A stretch of DNA of 64,000 nucleotides, taken from the NCBI RefSeq assembly GCF_947500655.1, contig NZ_CANMSK010000002.1, positions 1-64,000 of the forward strand, read 5' to 3'. Positions within the stretch are counted from its first letter, which is position 1, and each line of letters starts with the position of its first letter. The notes beneath the pieces were generated by a model. The model did no database searches. It worked only from the letters and a program-made list of their open reading frames with translations, and was not told the DNA's origin. This DNA comes from an uncultured Psychrosphaera sp. Its GTDB lineage: Bacteria; Pseudomonadota; Gammaproteobacteria; Enterobacterales; Alteromonadaceae. A program made the translations under genes and the position numbers. This document shows positions 49,276 through 58,407 of this stretch, piece by piece.

Positions 49276-49791
49276 ATGAAAAATAAATTAGCTTTGCATC
49301 GTTACATAACAACACCTTTGGGTCCGTTGGACATCACTCTTGATATTTCAGATCAAATAAATCCAAGATATCAATCGTTTAAGTTCAAAGATGAGTCGGA
49401 AGTAGTACGCAAGGTTGATGAGTCTAAACATGAATTATTAGACTTAGCGGCAATGCAATTACAACAATATTTTGCTGGTCAACGGCAAGAATTTTTAGAT
49501 TTGGTTCCTTATTTTCATAACGAAGGTACTAAATTTCAACGCCAAGTTTGGCAAGCGTTATTGGATATTCCCTATGGTGAAACCTGTTCATATTTAGATC
49601 TAGCGACAAAGATAAATAATCCAAAAGCAGTACGTGCTGTTGGTGCGGCTAATGGAAAAAATCCTCTAGCGATTATCGTTCCTTGTCACAGAGTTATAGG
49701 CGCTAACGGAACATTAACTGGCTATGCTGGCGGCTTGGACAAAAAACAGTGGCTATTGGAATTAGAGCAACAACAGATACCCTTGTTATAA
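49276..49791 (+). CDS. ogt: methylated-DNA--protein-cysteine S-methyltransferase
   Basis: The 171-residue enzyme transfers methyl or alkyl groups from O6-alkylguanine to its own cysteine in a suicide reaction. The active C137 is in [10 protein letters not shown], the DNA-binding helix segment includes [13 protein letters not shown], and the C-terminus contains [13 protein letters not shown]. It lies 21 bases after the Ada-AlkA gene and is likely co-transcribed and co-induced by alkylation damage. Between them the three genes cover phosphotriester sensing, base excision, direct reversal and ATL flagging. Confidence 0.95.
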   Translation: MKNKLALHRYITTPLGPLDITLDISDQINPRYQSFKFKDESEVVRKVDESKHELLDLAAMQLQQYFAGQRQEFLDLVPYFHNEGTKFQRQVWQALLDIPYGETCSYLDLATKINNPKAVRAVGAANGKNPLAIIVPCHRVIGANGTLTGYAGGLDKKQWLLELEQQQIPLL

Positions 49792-49812
49792 AGGTAGTTC
49801 ATTAATATCACG

Positions 49813-50412
49813 TCAAATCCAACCTTTTTGTTTAGCTATTCTTGCCGCGTCTACCCTATTAGTGGCATTGAGTTTGGATATGGCTTCGGATAAATAATTT
49901 CTAACTGTACCTTTAGATAAAAATAACGTTTGCGCTATTTCTTCGGTTTTTAAGCCATCCCCGGCGAGCTTTATCGCTTTTCTTTCTTTGTTTGATAATG
50001 GGTCATTATCATCTAAAGCCATTAATGCGAGTTCAGGATCTATTACTCGCTCACCATTTTTCACTTTAGTAAAGGCATTAACTAAATATTCAGTTGGCGC
50101 TTCTTTAAGAACAAACGCTTTTACACCTAATGCCATTGCCCTTTTTATGTAACCTGATTTAGAAAATGTAGTCATGATCATAACGTTAATATGGCTATAT
50201 TTTTCATGGACGATTTCGGCTAATTCAAGCCCTGACATAATAGGCATTTCTATATCGGTTAGAATATAGTCCACCTCCAAGTCAGCAAGCATGTTTAGTG
50301 CAACTTGCCCATTTTCAGCCTGCCCTACAATTTGAACATCATCTTCTAAAGACAATAAACTGCAAATAGCACCACGTACTAAAGCTTGATCTTCAACCAC
50401 TAATATTTTCAT
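49813..50412 (-). CDS. NarL/DesR-type response regulator
   Basis: The 199-residue protein has an N-terminal receiver with acidic pair E7-D8 and phosphoacceptor D53 (in TDIEMP), a Thr in MTTF and Lys in VLKEA. It ends with a LuxR-type helix-turn-helix (about 137-199, SNKERKAIKLAGDGLKTEEI). It overlaps the kinase stop by one base (TAATG) and is certainly its partner. DesR-like regulators commonly control ABC exporters or membrane lipid genes; no obvious target gene is adjacent here. Confidence 0.93.
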   Translation of the reverse strand: MKILVVEDQALVRGAICSLLSLEDDVQIVGQAENGQVALNMLADLEVDYILTDIEMPIMSGLELAEIVHEKYSHINVMIMTTFSKSGYIKRAMALGVKAFVLKEAPTEYLVNAFTKVKNGERVIDPELALMALDDNDPLSNKERKAIKLAGDGLKTEEIAQTLFLSKGTVRNYLSEAISKLNATNRVDAARIAKQKGWI

Positions 50413-51548
50413 TATTGTGAAACCTTAACTGCAGTTTGTTCGTTAATTAATGGAAGTGTCACTTCAAGTTTTACGCCGTCGTTATGTGTGATGGTTATAA
50501 ATCCATCTAGTTCAGCAACTCGTGAGCGCATGCCGTCAATACCATTACCGGCAGTAAAGTTAGCTATATTGCCATTGTCGGTGATCGTCATATTCACATC
50601 TTTAGATGTTGAGTTAATAGTCATAGATACTCGATCACCTTTACTATGGCGCAAAATATTAGTTATCCACTCTTTGCTTAACATAATAAGGGTGGACTCA
50701 ACCTTAGCGGATAACTCACCAACTTGGATATTACTTGTTGTCTCAAAATTCATTTGTTTAAGGTCGTTAGTGAGTCTTTCTATGGTGCCAACTAGCCCTT
50801 TTTGTTTAAGACCGGTAACAGCATAACGGACTTCCGCTAACGTTTGCCTTGCAAGTGACGCGACTTCTGCTATTTCTTTTTTTGCTGCATCAAACTGTTG
50901 CTTGGCTGCTAATTTTTCAGCAAGCTCTGATTTTAATGCTAACGAAGATAAAGAGTGTCCTAGTAAATCATGCATATCACGGGCGATACGTTCACGTTCA
51001 GCTATGGTAGATAATTGTTCAATTTGTTGATTTTTCTTTTCTTGCATACGTCCATGCAAATACTCTTTTTGACTAAAAATGCCAAATACAAATAAACCAA
51101 GGCTACAGGCTAATGAGGGACCTAAGTAATAGATGCTGACGATATCAAAGGCAAAAGCAGAGATAACTTGGCCTAAAACATTAAGACCCAGTAATAAAAA
51201 AGCTCGGTTAGGTAAAAAATAATAACCAGTAAAAAACGCAGCATATCCAAACAGTGTATTAGCACCTGGGTTTATATAGGCGGCGCAAGAGGACAACAGA
51301 ATAATGGCGATTATAGGTTTAATTGCAGCATTAGCTGTTGTACGTATAGCTTGTATATATAGCAAGATGAAAACTATATAAATGCCGGCTGCGATCAGTA
51401 GTTCATTGCTGGTATATCTGTCGTATCTGGCTATTAAATTGAAGAAATAAAATGCGGAAAAAATTAGAGAAAAATAACTCCACTTAGCGGCATCTGTTCG
51501 TATTATCGGTTCGATATAAAATGGCGTTTTCACGGTGTTTTCAGTCAT
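50412..51548 (-). CDS. DesK-like sensor histidine kinase (HisKA_3)
   Basis: The 378-residue protein has about five to six membrane helices (about 25-165) without a large periplasmic domain. A short coiled coil and the HisKA_3 motif ERIARDMHDLLGHSLSSLAL carry the phosphorylated histidine. The HATPase_c domain has KEWITNILRHSKGD (N box) and DNGNIANFTAGNGIDGMRSR. It forms a two-component system with the downstream regulator. DesK senses membrane thickness or fluidity, which would fit a cold-adapted marine bacterium, but the stimulus here is unknown. Confidence 0.92.
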   Translation of the reverse strand: MTENTVKTPFYIEPIIRTDAAKWSYFSLIFSAFYFFNLIARYDRYTSNELLIAAGIYIVFILLYIQAIRTTANAAIKPIIAIILLSSCAAYINPGANTLFGYAAFFTGYYFLPNRAFLLLGLNVLGQVISAFAFDIVSIYYLGPSLACSLGLFVFGIFSQKEYLHGRMQEKKNQQIEQLSTIAERERIARDMHDLLGHSLSSLALKSELAEKLAAKQQFDAAKKEIAEVASLARQTLAEVRYAVTGLKQKGLVGTIERLTNDLKQMNFETTSNIQVGELSAKVESTLIMLSKEWITNILRHSKGDRVSMTINSTSKDVNMTITDNGNIANFTAGNGIDGMRSRVAELDGFITITHNDGVKLEVTLPLINEQTAVKVSQ

Positions 51549-51610
51549 TTACCTATTCCTAGTGGCGCTTTGTACAAAACTACATAATGCAGCGACTTAA
51601 TTCGATATGA

Positions 51611-51644
51611 GAAAAGCCAACTGGGATATTACAACTCAGTTGGC
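51611..51644 (-). terminator. terminator after the TPR-like secreted protein gene
   Basis: A perfect eight-bp stem, GCCAACTG/CAGTTGGC, with a 13-base loop and short TTTTC on the minus strand follows the 51666 stop. It separates that gene from the kinase/regulator pair. Confidence 0.72.
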
Positions 51645-51665
51645 ATGTTAAAAAAAGCTAGGTTA

Positions 51666-52367
51666 TTAATTTTGTGACAATAACATCTTAGCCCAACCGT
51701 AATCTGGGTTAATGTTTAACGCCAGTTGCCAGTCTTGTTTAGCTTTATCGGTTTCACCACTTTGCATATGTACTAAACCTCTCCATGTATAAGTTTCAGC
51801 ATAACCCCAATGGAATCCTGAATCTTGGTCATTAGCGTAAGCCAATACCGCTTTATCAAAAGCTTGGTAAGCCGCTTCACTGCTTCCGCCAAACATTGGA
51901 GGTGTATTTAGTTTACCAATACCTTTCACTAATAAAACACGTGGGTTATTTGGTGCTAATGTTTCAGCTTCAGCTAACTTAGCATTTGATTTTGGTCCAA
52001 AATACATACCTTTAATTGGTTCTAGGGATATTTTATAACCATACACTTGTGCTAATAAGGCTTTAATTTCAACATCATCAGGTGTTGATGAATCTAGCTG
52101 TTCTAATAATTCGATAGATTGATCAATAGACTGATTTGCTTGCTCAGTTTTACCCATTAAGTTGGCGCTTAAACCAGTACGGTAATACGCCAATGCTTTA
52201 TCGTATCCTGTAACTTGTGTAGTTATCGTTTGTAGCTCAGTCACATTTAACGTTGCAGCGGCTTGTTCTATTTGGTCTATGTCTGCTTGACTAGAAATAG
52301 CAGTAAAAGACAGTTGTAAGCTTATTGTTAATACAATTGGTATAAGTAATGTTTTCTTGATATTCAT
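51666..52367 (-). CDS. exported TPR-like protein of unknown function
   Basis: ATG 52367 was chosen because it follows TAGGAG and starts a signal peptide (MNIKKTLLIPIVLTISLQLS, cleaved near SSQA). The frame extends 25 codons further upstream without support. The mature protein (about 205 residues) has helical tetratricopeptide-like repeats: AYYRTGLSANLMGKTEQANQ, then RVLLVKGIGKLNTPPMF, and a last repeat HMQSGETDKAKQDWQLALNI. The function is unknown. It lies upstream of the DesK/DesR-like pair on the same strand but behind its own terminator. Confidence 0.85.
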   Translation of the reverse strand: MNIKKTLLIPIVLTISLQLSFTAISSQADIDQIEQAAATLNVTELQTITTQVTGYDKALAYYRTGLSANLMGKTEQANQSIDQSIELLEQLDSSTPDDVEIKALLAQVYGYKISLEPIKGMYFGPKSNAKLAEAETLAPNNPRVLLVKGIGKLNTPPMFGGSSEAAYQAFDKAVLAYANDQDSGFHWGYAETYTWRGLVHMQSGETDKAKQDWQLALNINPDYGWAKMLLSQN

Positions 52368-52518
52368 GTCATAGCTCCTATTTAGTTGACGTAGATAATA
52401 TTGGCTAATCAATGGAAGTATTTTAGAGCAAGTTGTCACCAATTTGATGTGACAATAGTCATGAATTTAATCTAATAAAAATAGTTGGTTACGAATGTTT
52501 AAAAGAATAGCTATGTGA

Positions 52519-53418
52519 TTAAAGTAGGAAATTAATCCAAAATAGATAACTAAAAATACAAAGTAAGGTTGATAATACAACGGCAGACGCTGATATATCT
52601 TCTGCTATATTGTGTTTTTTTGCCATAATGTAAGCGCCGACTCCTACTGGGCTAGCTGATAACATAACCGCTATAAATATTTGTTCAGAGGTTAATTCAA
52701 ATACATAAGTTCCTGTTAAATACACAAATGCAGGCAGTAGCATTAATTTATAGACAGAATTAATGAAAGCCACGGTTCTATTACCTTTAAATGGTAAGTA
52801 ATACATAGATGCACCTAAGCCAAATAATGCCAATGGAATTGCAGATGCTGACAAGGTAGTTAATGGGTTTAATAGTAACTCTGGAATGCTTACACCTAAT
52901 AAATTTAAGCTAAACCCACCTAGGATACTCAGGACTATTGGGTTTTTACCGGCTCTGATCAGAGTTTTAAATCCAGAATTATTTACTAATATTTCTGTGA
53001 GTGTAAATAATACAGCGCTATGGAAGGCAATTAGAACAAATCCACTACCTGCTGCAGTTTCAGATAAAATACTAGCAACAATAGGAATAGCGACTAAAAC
53101 ATTATTTGAGTAAGTCGCCGAAAGTGCGGTTAATGCACTGTAATCATTTTTATGTTTCAGTCTGTATTTATTGATCATAAAGATAACAATAAAACTGGTA
53201 ATCACAGGAATGTAAAAAGATAAAAACCATTGAGGTGAAAGTGCAATTTCTAAGTTGGTTTTATATGTGGAGTTAAATAAGAATAAAGGTACTAACAAGT
53301 TAAAACTAACGGCCGACAAGCTATCCATTTGTGCTTTATTAAATAGTTTTACCCTTACCGTTAAATATCCTAAAAAGCAGATTATAATTAACGGCAATAT
53401 GATAAAAAATGTATTCAT
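52519..53418 (-). CDS. AEC family transporter
   Basis: The 299-residue protein is an auxin-efflux-carrier-type membrane protein with about ten hydrophobic helices in two inverted halves. Conserved segments LSAVSFNLLVPLFLFNSTY and ATYSNNVLVAIPIV match the family. Bacterial members transport small organic acids such as malate; the substrate here cannot be read from sequence. It is 57 bases upstream of the ubiA end and on the same strand, but probably not functionally linked. Confidence 0.9.
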   Translation of the reverse strand: MNTFFIILPLIIICFLGYLTVRVKLFNKAQMDSLSAVSFNLLVPLFLFNSTYKTNLEIALSPQWFLSFYIPVITSFIVIFMINKYRLKHKNDYSALTALSATYSNNVLVAIPIVASILSETAAGSGFVLIAFHSAVLFTLTEILVNNSGFKTLIRAGKNPIVLSILGGFSLNLLGVSIPELLLNPLTTLSASAIPLALFGLGASMYYLPFKGNRTVAFINSVYKLMLLPAFVYLTGTYVFELTSEQIFIAVMLSASPVGVGAYIMAKKHNIAEDISASAVVLSTLLCIFSYLFWINFLL

Positions 53419-53474
53419 TTTATAAAGCCTCTGATCATTTAGTACACTCTTCGTTTATTCAATATAACCAATAG

Positions 53475-54347
53475 CTAATACAGCCAATACTCAATCACAA
53501 GTCCAATAAATATTACCATTCCAATAAAATGATTTTCTAAAAATGCTTTAAAACAGGCCATTCGTTCTCTATGTCTACATTGCCATAGCTGTTTCATGAA
53601 CAACAAAGCACAAATCACTAAACTAGTAATTACAGGCCAGTGCCAATTTAATACAATCGCCATTTTACCTATCAATAACAAAGTAATGAGCTGTAACATT
53701 CCAACATTTAGTAGATCATTTTTACCGAAGGCTATTGCGGTAGATTTAACACCAATTTTTAAATCATCTTCTCTATCGACCATGGCATATAAAGTGTCAT
53801 AAGAAACAGTCCAGGCAAGGTTTGCAAAATATAATAACCATAATACGTCTGGTAAGTCGGCATTTATTGCCATAAATACCATAGGCATGGACCAACTATA
53901 TGCAGCACCTAGTACCACTTGCGGGTAATGGGTGTAACGTTTCATAAAGGGATAACAAAAAGCTAATATTAAACCAATAACCGATAAGATTATGGTTTGC
54001 AGATCTAGCGTTAATACCAATAAAAATGCGATAAATATCAATAATACAAATAACTGTAATGCTTCATTAGGTAAAATTTTTCCAGACGGAATCGGTCTTT
54101 GTTTGGTTCTCGTTACATTGCCATCTATATTTCTGTCAGCATAATCATTAATAACACAGCCTGCAGATCTCATCACAACCGTACCTAATATAAATACCAG
54201 TAAATAATGCCATTGTGGAAATCCATTAGATGCTATCCATAGTGCCCATAATGTGGGCCACATAAGTAAATAAATACCAATAGGTTTATCCAGACGCATT
54301 AACTGAATGTAGGCTGCGTAATTAGATGGTTTTAGCAAAAATCGCAT
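53475..54347 (-). CDS. ubiA: 4-hydroxybenzoate octaprenyltransferase
   Basis: UbiA attaches the polyprenyl tail to 4-hydroxybenzoate in ubiquinone synthesis, in the inner membrane. The 290-residue protein (290 in E. coli) has about eight to nine helices and two Asp-rich motifs. These are NDYADRNIDGNVTRTKQRP near residue 72 and DTLYAMVDREDDLKIGVKST near residue 185. It is 41 bases downstream of ubiC, the enzyme that supplies its substrate. Confidence 0.96.
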   Translation of the reverse strand: MRFLLKPSNYAAYIQLMRLDKPIGIYLLMWPTLWALWIASNGFPQWHYLLVFILGTVVMRSAGCVINDYADRNIDGNVTRTKQRPIPSGKILPNEALQLFVLLIFIAFLLVLTLDLQTIILSVIGLILAFCYPFMKRYTHYPQVVLGAAYSWSMPMVFMAINADLPDVLWLLYFANLAWTVSYDTLYAMVDREDDLKIGVKSTAIAFGKNDLLNVGMLQLITLLLIGKMAIVLNWHWPVITSLVICALLFMKQLWQCRHRERMACFKAFLENHFIGMVIFIGLVIEYWLY

Positions 54348-54388
54348 GGATAAGGTCTCTTATTTGAAAAGGTGATTAATAAATAGCT

Positions 54389-54982
54389 TTAATTAAAAAG
54401 CTCAGGTAAAAAGCATTCACAGACTAATAATGGTTTTCCATTTAAATGGAAAACAGATCGGCGAATATAACAATCCTGTTTTATAGGTTGTTGCAATTGT
54501 TGTTCTATATATTGACCAAGCTGACTCGTTGGCGCCACAATAGAAAATTCAATATTACTGCGAATCGCTTGTGGTGACTGGAACAAAACCTGTCCTAACG
54601 ATTTATTACCAAGTTCGCTTAACATTGATTCTGTGCCTGTCACTGTAGAGTCTGGCATTATTGTTTGAGCATAAACTAATGGCTTAGTTCCTTGTTTTAA
54701 CAATACCTCACGGAATAAACCGCTGTTATCATTAACCGACAATAGTGTTTTTATATCGGCTGAGATAACCTGTTCTACTTGGCTTAGCAGCTGAACAGAA
54801 AAAGCAGTTCCTAACTCTTTGACTTTAACGGTCAATGAAGTATCAGAACAAATCCAACTTTCTACATCGGTATCATTAATGTTCTGGTCTTTTTGGTCGC
54901 TAGAGTACCAAAGGTTTGGAAGGTTAATTGGAAACAATTTAATTACCACATAATTTATCTGGGCGTATGTTAACAAGCTCAA
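54389..54982 (-). CDS. ubiC: chorismate--pyruvate lyase
   Basis: UbiC converts chorismate to 4-hydroxybenzoate and pyruvate, the first committed step of ubiquinone synthesis. Sequence similarity to known UbiC is moderate. The clearest segments are FREVLLKQGTKPLVYAQTIM, LGNKSLGQVLFQ and the final HLNGKPLLVCECFLPELF; the Arg in IRRSVF and the terminal Glu are typical. The frame starts at a TTG (54982) with no ribosome site; GTG 54949 is an alternative, so the N-terminus is uncertain. It is co-transcribed with ubiA and divergent from the FliL-like gene. Confidence 0.88.
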   Translation of the reverse strand: MSLLTYAQINYVVIKLFPINLPNLWYSSDQKDQNINDTDVESWICSDTSLTVKVKELGTAFSVQLLSQVEQVISADIKTLLSVNDNSGLFREVLLKQGTKPLVYAQTIMPDSTVTGTESMLSELGNKSLGQVLFQSPQAIRSNIEFSIVAPTSQLGQYIEQQLQQPIKQDCYIRRSVFHLNGKPLLVCECFLPELFN

Positions 54983-55080
54983 TAAAAAAGATCTTGTTAG
55001 TTTTAAATTAACAGTGGTAGTTAATCAATAAACCTCTAGAATTAACAATATATTGGATTAGACATTTATAGGATTGGAAA

Positions 55081-55491
55081 ATGATAAAACGTTTTTTTAA
55101 CGCATTGGTATTAATAGGTTTTTTAGCAAGTACTCAAGCTCACGCAAATGTTGCGGTTAAAAAGTTTAACGTTGGTTATTATGGCTTTGAGCCAGATATT
55201 ATCACCAATTATGTCAGCGCTAACGCAAGAAAGGTAGGTTTTGTCCGCATCACAGTAGAATTAATGGTAGAAGATGTAAGCTACGTTTCAATTGTTGAGC
55301 ACCATAGTCCGTTATTAAGAGATGCGATTATTGATGTGTTAATGCGTCAACCAGAGCAAAAAGTTAAATCTATGACAGGGCGAGAAGAGATCCGCGTACT
55401 TATTCTAGATAGATTAAAGCGAGTAATGGAAGAAGAGACTGGCAATGCTTTAATACAGGATATCTTGTTTACTAAATATTTATATCATTAA
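55081..55491 (+). CDS. FliL-like exported protein
   Basis: The 136-residue protein has a signal peptide (about 1-22) ending AQAHAN, which looks cleavable. A FliL-like domain follows: YYGFEPDIITNYVS, FVRITVELMVED, HHSPLLRDAIIDVLMRQPEQ, then the C-terminal segment GREEIRVLILDRLKRVMEEE. Canonical FliL keeps its membrane helix and acts at flagellar stators; this one would be a soluble periplasmic paralogue. It lies away from any flagellar gene, next to ubiC. An intrinsic terminator follows. Confidence 0.8.
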   Translation: MIKRFFNALVLIGFLASTQAHANVAVKKFNVGYYGFEPDIITNYVSANARKVGFVRITVELMVEDVSYVSIVEHHSPLLRDAIIDVLMRQPEQKVKSMTGREEIRVLILDRLKRVMEEETGNALIQDILFTKYLYH

Positions 55492-55510
55492 TATTAAAGA
55501 CTTATAATGA

Positions 55511-55540
55511 AAAAACACGATATATGTATCGTGTTTTTTT
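55511..55540 (+). terminator. intrinsic terminator after the FliL-like gene
   Basis: The stem ACACGATA/TATCGTGT with a TATG loop is flanked by A-run and T-run (seven T). It would work in both directions, ending both this gene and glpG from the opposite strand. Confidence 0.9.
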
Positions 55541-55565
55541 ATCTGTGCGAATTAATAAAGTTAAG

Positions 55566-56393
55566 CTAACGATTATTCACTGTTAATATTTGCGCACAAA
55601 TTAAACCAGCAATTAAACCAAATAAATGTGCCCAATTCGCCATGTTTATTGGTAATAAGTCAATAAAACCAAGTCCCATCCAAATTAGTAAAAATACAAA
55701 AATATTATTAGGTAATTGGATATCACTATTTGGCCTATTTCGTCCATATAGCCAAGTGAATCCAGTTAGCGCATAAACAACGCCAGATATGCCCGCAAAG
55801 TTCGTACTAACTAATACCGCCTGTGCTGTATTGGATAATAACGCGCTTAATAAGGTTAAATTGATTAACCAAAAAGCAGATAAAGATTTCTCTATTTTAC
55901 CACCTAAGTACCACCACCAAGTTATATTGAATACTAAGTGCAATGTATCCAGGTGCATTAGTATTGGAGTAAATAACCGATACGGCTGTGATAAATCCAA
56001 ACGAAAACTAAGTGCATTGAAAATCACTTGAGAGTAGCCAGAGTAAAAGGCGATATAAATAGTGATACAAATTAAAGTAATAAGTTTTGTGAACCAGCCT
56101 GTACTATTCCAAATTCGGGCTAAACCTAAATCTGTTTTTGAATTACTACCATCAAATACAGAATTGTCTTGAGGTTGGTTTACTTGCCAAGATGCATCTA
56201 AAAATTTAGCTTGGTTTGGGTTATGTACAAAATCAGTAAACATCTTCTGGCATAGTTGATGTTGCTCAGGAGCAACGGAGATAACATAACGGTTATCTAG
56301 CTTCTCAACCTTATGCTCAATCTTATTAACACTTAAGTAGTCAACAAAAGCTTGGCAAGCGCGTTTATTACCAAGCTCACCAATGGTTATCAT
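55566..56393 (-). CDS. glpG: rhomboid intramembrane serine protease GlpG
   Basis: GlpG cleaves substrates inside the inner membrane. The 275-residue protein has an N-terminal cytoplasmic domain (about 1-75) and six membrane helices. The catalytic dyad is S203 (in AGISGVVYAL) and H256 (in NWAHLFGLIAG), with the N157/H152 oxyanion-type residues in LHLVFNITWWW. It overlaps the glpE stop by four bases (ATGA), the same gene pair as in the E. coli glp region, here without glpR or glpD. Confidence 0.95.
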   Translation of the reverse strand: MITIGELGNKRACQAFVDYLSVNKIEHKVEKLDNRYVISVAPEQHQLCQKMFTDFVHNPNQAKFLDASWQVNQPQDNSVFDGSNSKTDLGLARIWNSTGWFTKLITLICITIYIAFYSGYSQVIFNALSFRLDLSQPYRLFTPILMHLDTLHLVFNITWWWYLGGKIEKSLSAFWLINLTLLSALLSNTAQAVLVSTNFAGISGVVYALTGFTWLYGRNRPNSDIQLPNNIFVFLLIWMGLGFIDLLPINMANWAHLFGLIAGLICAQILTVNNR

Positions 56394-56713
56394 TGTGGTA
56401 ATGTGACGAATGGATAGTTAAGCTTCCACATCTCAAATCCACCATCCACACTGTAAACTTCATCAAAGCCTTCTTGCGCAAGGTATTGTGCAGCGCCTTG
56501 GCTGCTATTGCCGTGATAACAAAATACTAAAACTGGAGTTTCGTAATCGTATTTTTGTGAAAACGAAGACATGCTAGCATTACTTAAATGGAATGCATTT
56601 TCTACATGACCACTGGCAAATGATTGATCATCGCGAATATCGGCAATAACAACATGCCCCGCTTCTATTAATTTATGAGCTTCTGCAACACTAATACGTT
56701 TAAATTCAGACAT
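56390..56713 (-). CDS. glpE: thiosulfate sulfurtransferase GlpE
   Basis: GlpE is a single-domain rhodanese. ATG 56713 gives 107 residues (108 in E. coli), with AGGAAA upstream; an open frame that continues 69 codons further is not supported. The active cysteine is in VFCYHGNSSQGAAQYL, which matches E. coli GlpE closely. It transfers sulfane sulfur from thiosulfate to cyanide or thioredoxin-type acceptors in vitro; the physiological acceptor is unclear. It is co-translated with glpG. Confidence 0.95.
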   Translation of the reverse strand: MSEFKRISVAEAHKLIEAGHVVIADIRDDQSFASGHVENAFHLSNASMSSFSQKYDYETPVLVFCYHGNSSQGAAQYLAQEGFDEVYSVDGGFEMWKLNYPFVTLPQ

Positions 56714-56952
56714 GATATTTTTCCTGAGATATTTATGCGTTAAATGATATCGCATTTTTAATCTTTGTCGATTTCTGTTTTGCAGATAATTATAATTTTT
56801 AACGATGGCACACAAAGTACATTCTTCCGCCCTGTTATTAATGTCACAAAGTAGGCTATAAATTAGACAGAAAACCAGTCTTCGACTACCTTGTATACTA
56901 TATAAATAAGCGATTCCCATTTAGGTATCTAGATTCTTAATATAGGTTATAA

Positions 56953-58407
56953 ATGAAAATATCCAGCAAGTTGATGATCATCGTTGCTTTGACATTCTTT
57001 GAAATAAACTTAACTTTATGGTCTATTTTTGAAGTTGCAAAAGGTGCAACATTCCACCAACTCAATTTTCTACACTTAAAATATAGTTCTATCTTTTCTA
57101 ATGAAATAACCAATATAGAAAATGGTTCTTCTTCTATTTCTATAGCACAGTTGAAATTTGATATTAATAATATTAAACAGCAACCGATTGACTGTTTAGA
57201 TCAAGTTAATGCCCTTAATCTATTTATGATGAAACAGATTGGCACCGACATCGCTTTAGATATATGTAAGCAGGATATCCAGTCTGCAAATAGGATATTG
57301 GCTTATTTAGATAAATTTTCTGAAGAGATTGGTGATAGGGATAGTTTAGTTCAAGAACTCAAAGTGGCTTCCGATGCATTCAATGAAAACTCAATTTTAT
57401 TTGAAAAGCCTATAGTAGAAACAGTCGCATTTATTATGCGTACAATAATTCCCCTAGTTATTATTGTTTCTTTTTTTAACATACTATTTATTACTTACAT
57501 GTCGCGCAACATAAAGAGCTCAATCAGCAGTGTAATAAACTTGCTAAGTAATCCAAATAGTAAAGAGAGTTTGGATATAGAGATAGATAAAAATGTGACA
57601 GGTGAATTAAAAACGTTATTAGATGTAGCTAAAAAGCGCGTGATAAAGGAATTAATGGTCATAGAAATCAATCAAAAATTAGAATCTTTGGTAGAGAAAA
57701 GGACATTGAATTTAACTCGAGCAAATGAGGAGTTAGCTCAATTTGCTTACCGTGTTTCACACGATTTAAAGGCTCCTTTAACATCGACAAAACGACTGGC
57801 GCAATTTATTAAGGAAGATATCAAGGATGGTGAGTTAAACACAGCGTTAAATGATACGGACAAAATTATCTCTCAGATGATCAAATTAGAACAACTTGTT
57901 ATGGGGATTTTAGCATTAACAGAGGCAGATTCTAGTGAGAAAGAGCTAGTTGAAATTGATTTTGAATCAATACTATTAGAACTAAAATCTACTACAAGTG
58001 AACTACAAAAAGACAATAACTGCACATTTATAGTTGATATAAATGTGCAGAAACCAATGAAAAATGAAAAAGTAAGGATTGTCCAAATTTTAGAGAATTT
58101 AGTGTCTAATGCCATTAAATACAGTTATCAAAATCAGGAGCAATCGTTCGTAAAAACAAGTGTGCTGGAGGAATCGGATAGCTATGTGATCCAGGTTGAA
58201 GATAATGGGTTAGGTATACCTAAATCAAGGCAGGGCGAAGTATTTCAAATGTTTAAACGTTTCCACCCGAACGTGAGTTTTGGCTCAGGATTGGGAATGG
58301 CTATTGTTAAAAAGCACGTTGATTATATGGGGGGTACTATTGAAATGAAATCATCAGGAACCGGTACTATTTTTACAATAGTGTTTGAAAAGGAGATCGT
58401 TAAATGA
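56953..58407 (+). CDS. membrane sensor histidine kinase
   Basis: The 484-residue protein has two membrane helices (about 6-27 and 162-184) flanking an extracytoplasmic sensor part of about 135 residues with no recognised domain. A linker coiled coil and HisKA follow, with H270 in FAYRVSHDLKAPLTS. The HATPase_c motifs are ILENLVSNAIKYS, EDNGLGIPKS and GSGLGMAIVKKHVDYMGG. The kinase is of the phytochrome/Rcp1-associated HisKA type, but no chromophore domain is present. It overlaps the next gene by four bases (ATGA). Confidence 0.92.
   Translation: MKISSKLMIIVALTFFEINLTLWSIFEVAKGATFHQLNFLHLKYSSIFSNEITNIENGSSSISIAQLKFDINNIKQQPIDCLDQVNALNLFMMKQIGTDIALDICKQDIQSANRILAYLDKFSEEIGDRDSLVQELKVASDAFNENSILFEKPIVETVAFIMRTIIPLVIIVSFFNILFITYMSRNIKSSISSVINLLSNPNSKESLDIEIDKNVTGELKTLLDVAKKRVIKELMVIEINQKLESLVEKRTLNLTRANEELAQFAYRVSHDLKAPLTSTKRLAQFIKEDIKDGELNTALNDTDKIISQMIKLEQLVMGILALTEADSSEKELVEIDFESILLELKSTTSELQKDNNCTFIVDINVQKPMKNEKVRIVQILENLVSNAIKYSYQNQEQSFVKTSVLEESDSYVIQVEDNGLGIPKSRQGEVFQMFKRFHPNVSFGSGLGMAIVKKHVDYMGGTIEMKSSGTGTIFTIVFEKEIVK

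Noticed and set aside
52368..52442. 25-codon N-terminal extension of the TPR-like protein
   Set aside because: It would hide the clear signal peptide; TAGGAG supports ATG 52367.
56714..56920. 69-codon N-terminal extension of glpE
   Set aside because: It has no similarity to rhodanese and no ribosome site; ATG 56713 has AGGAAA upstream and gives the family length.
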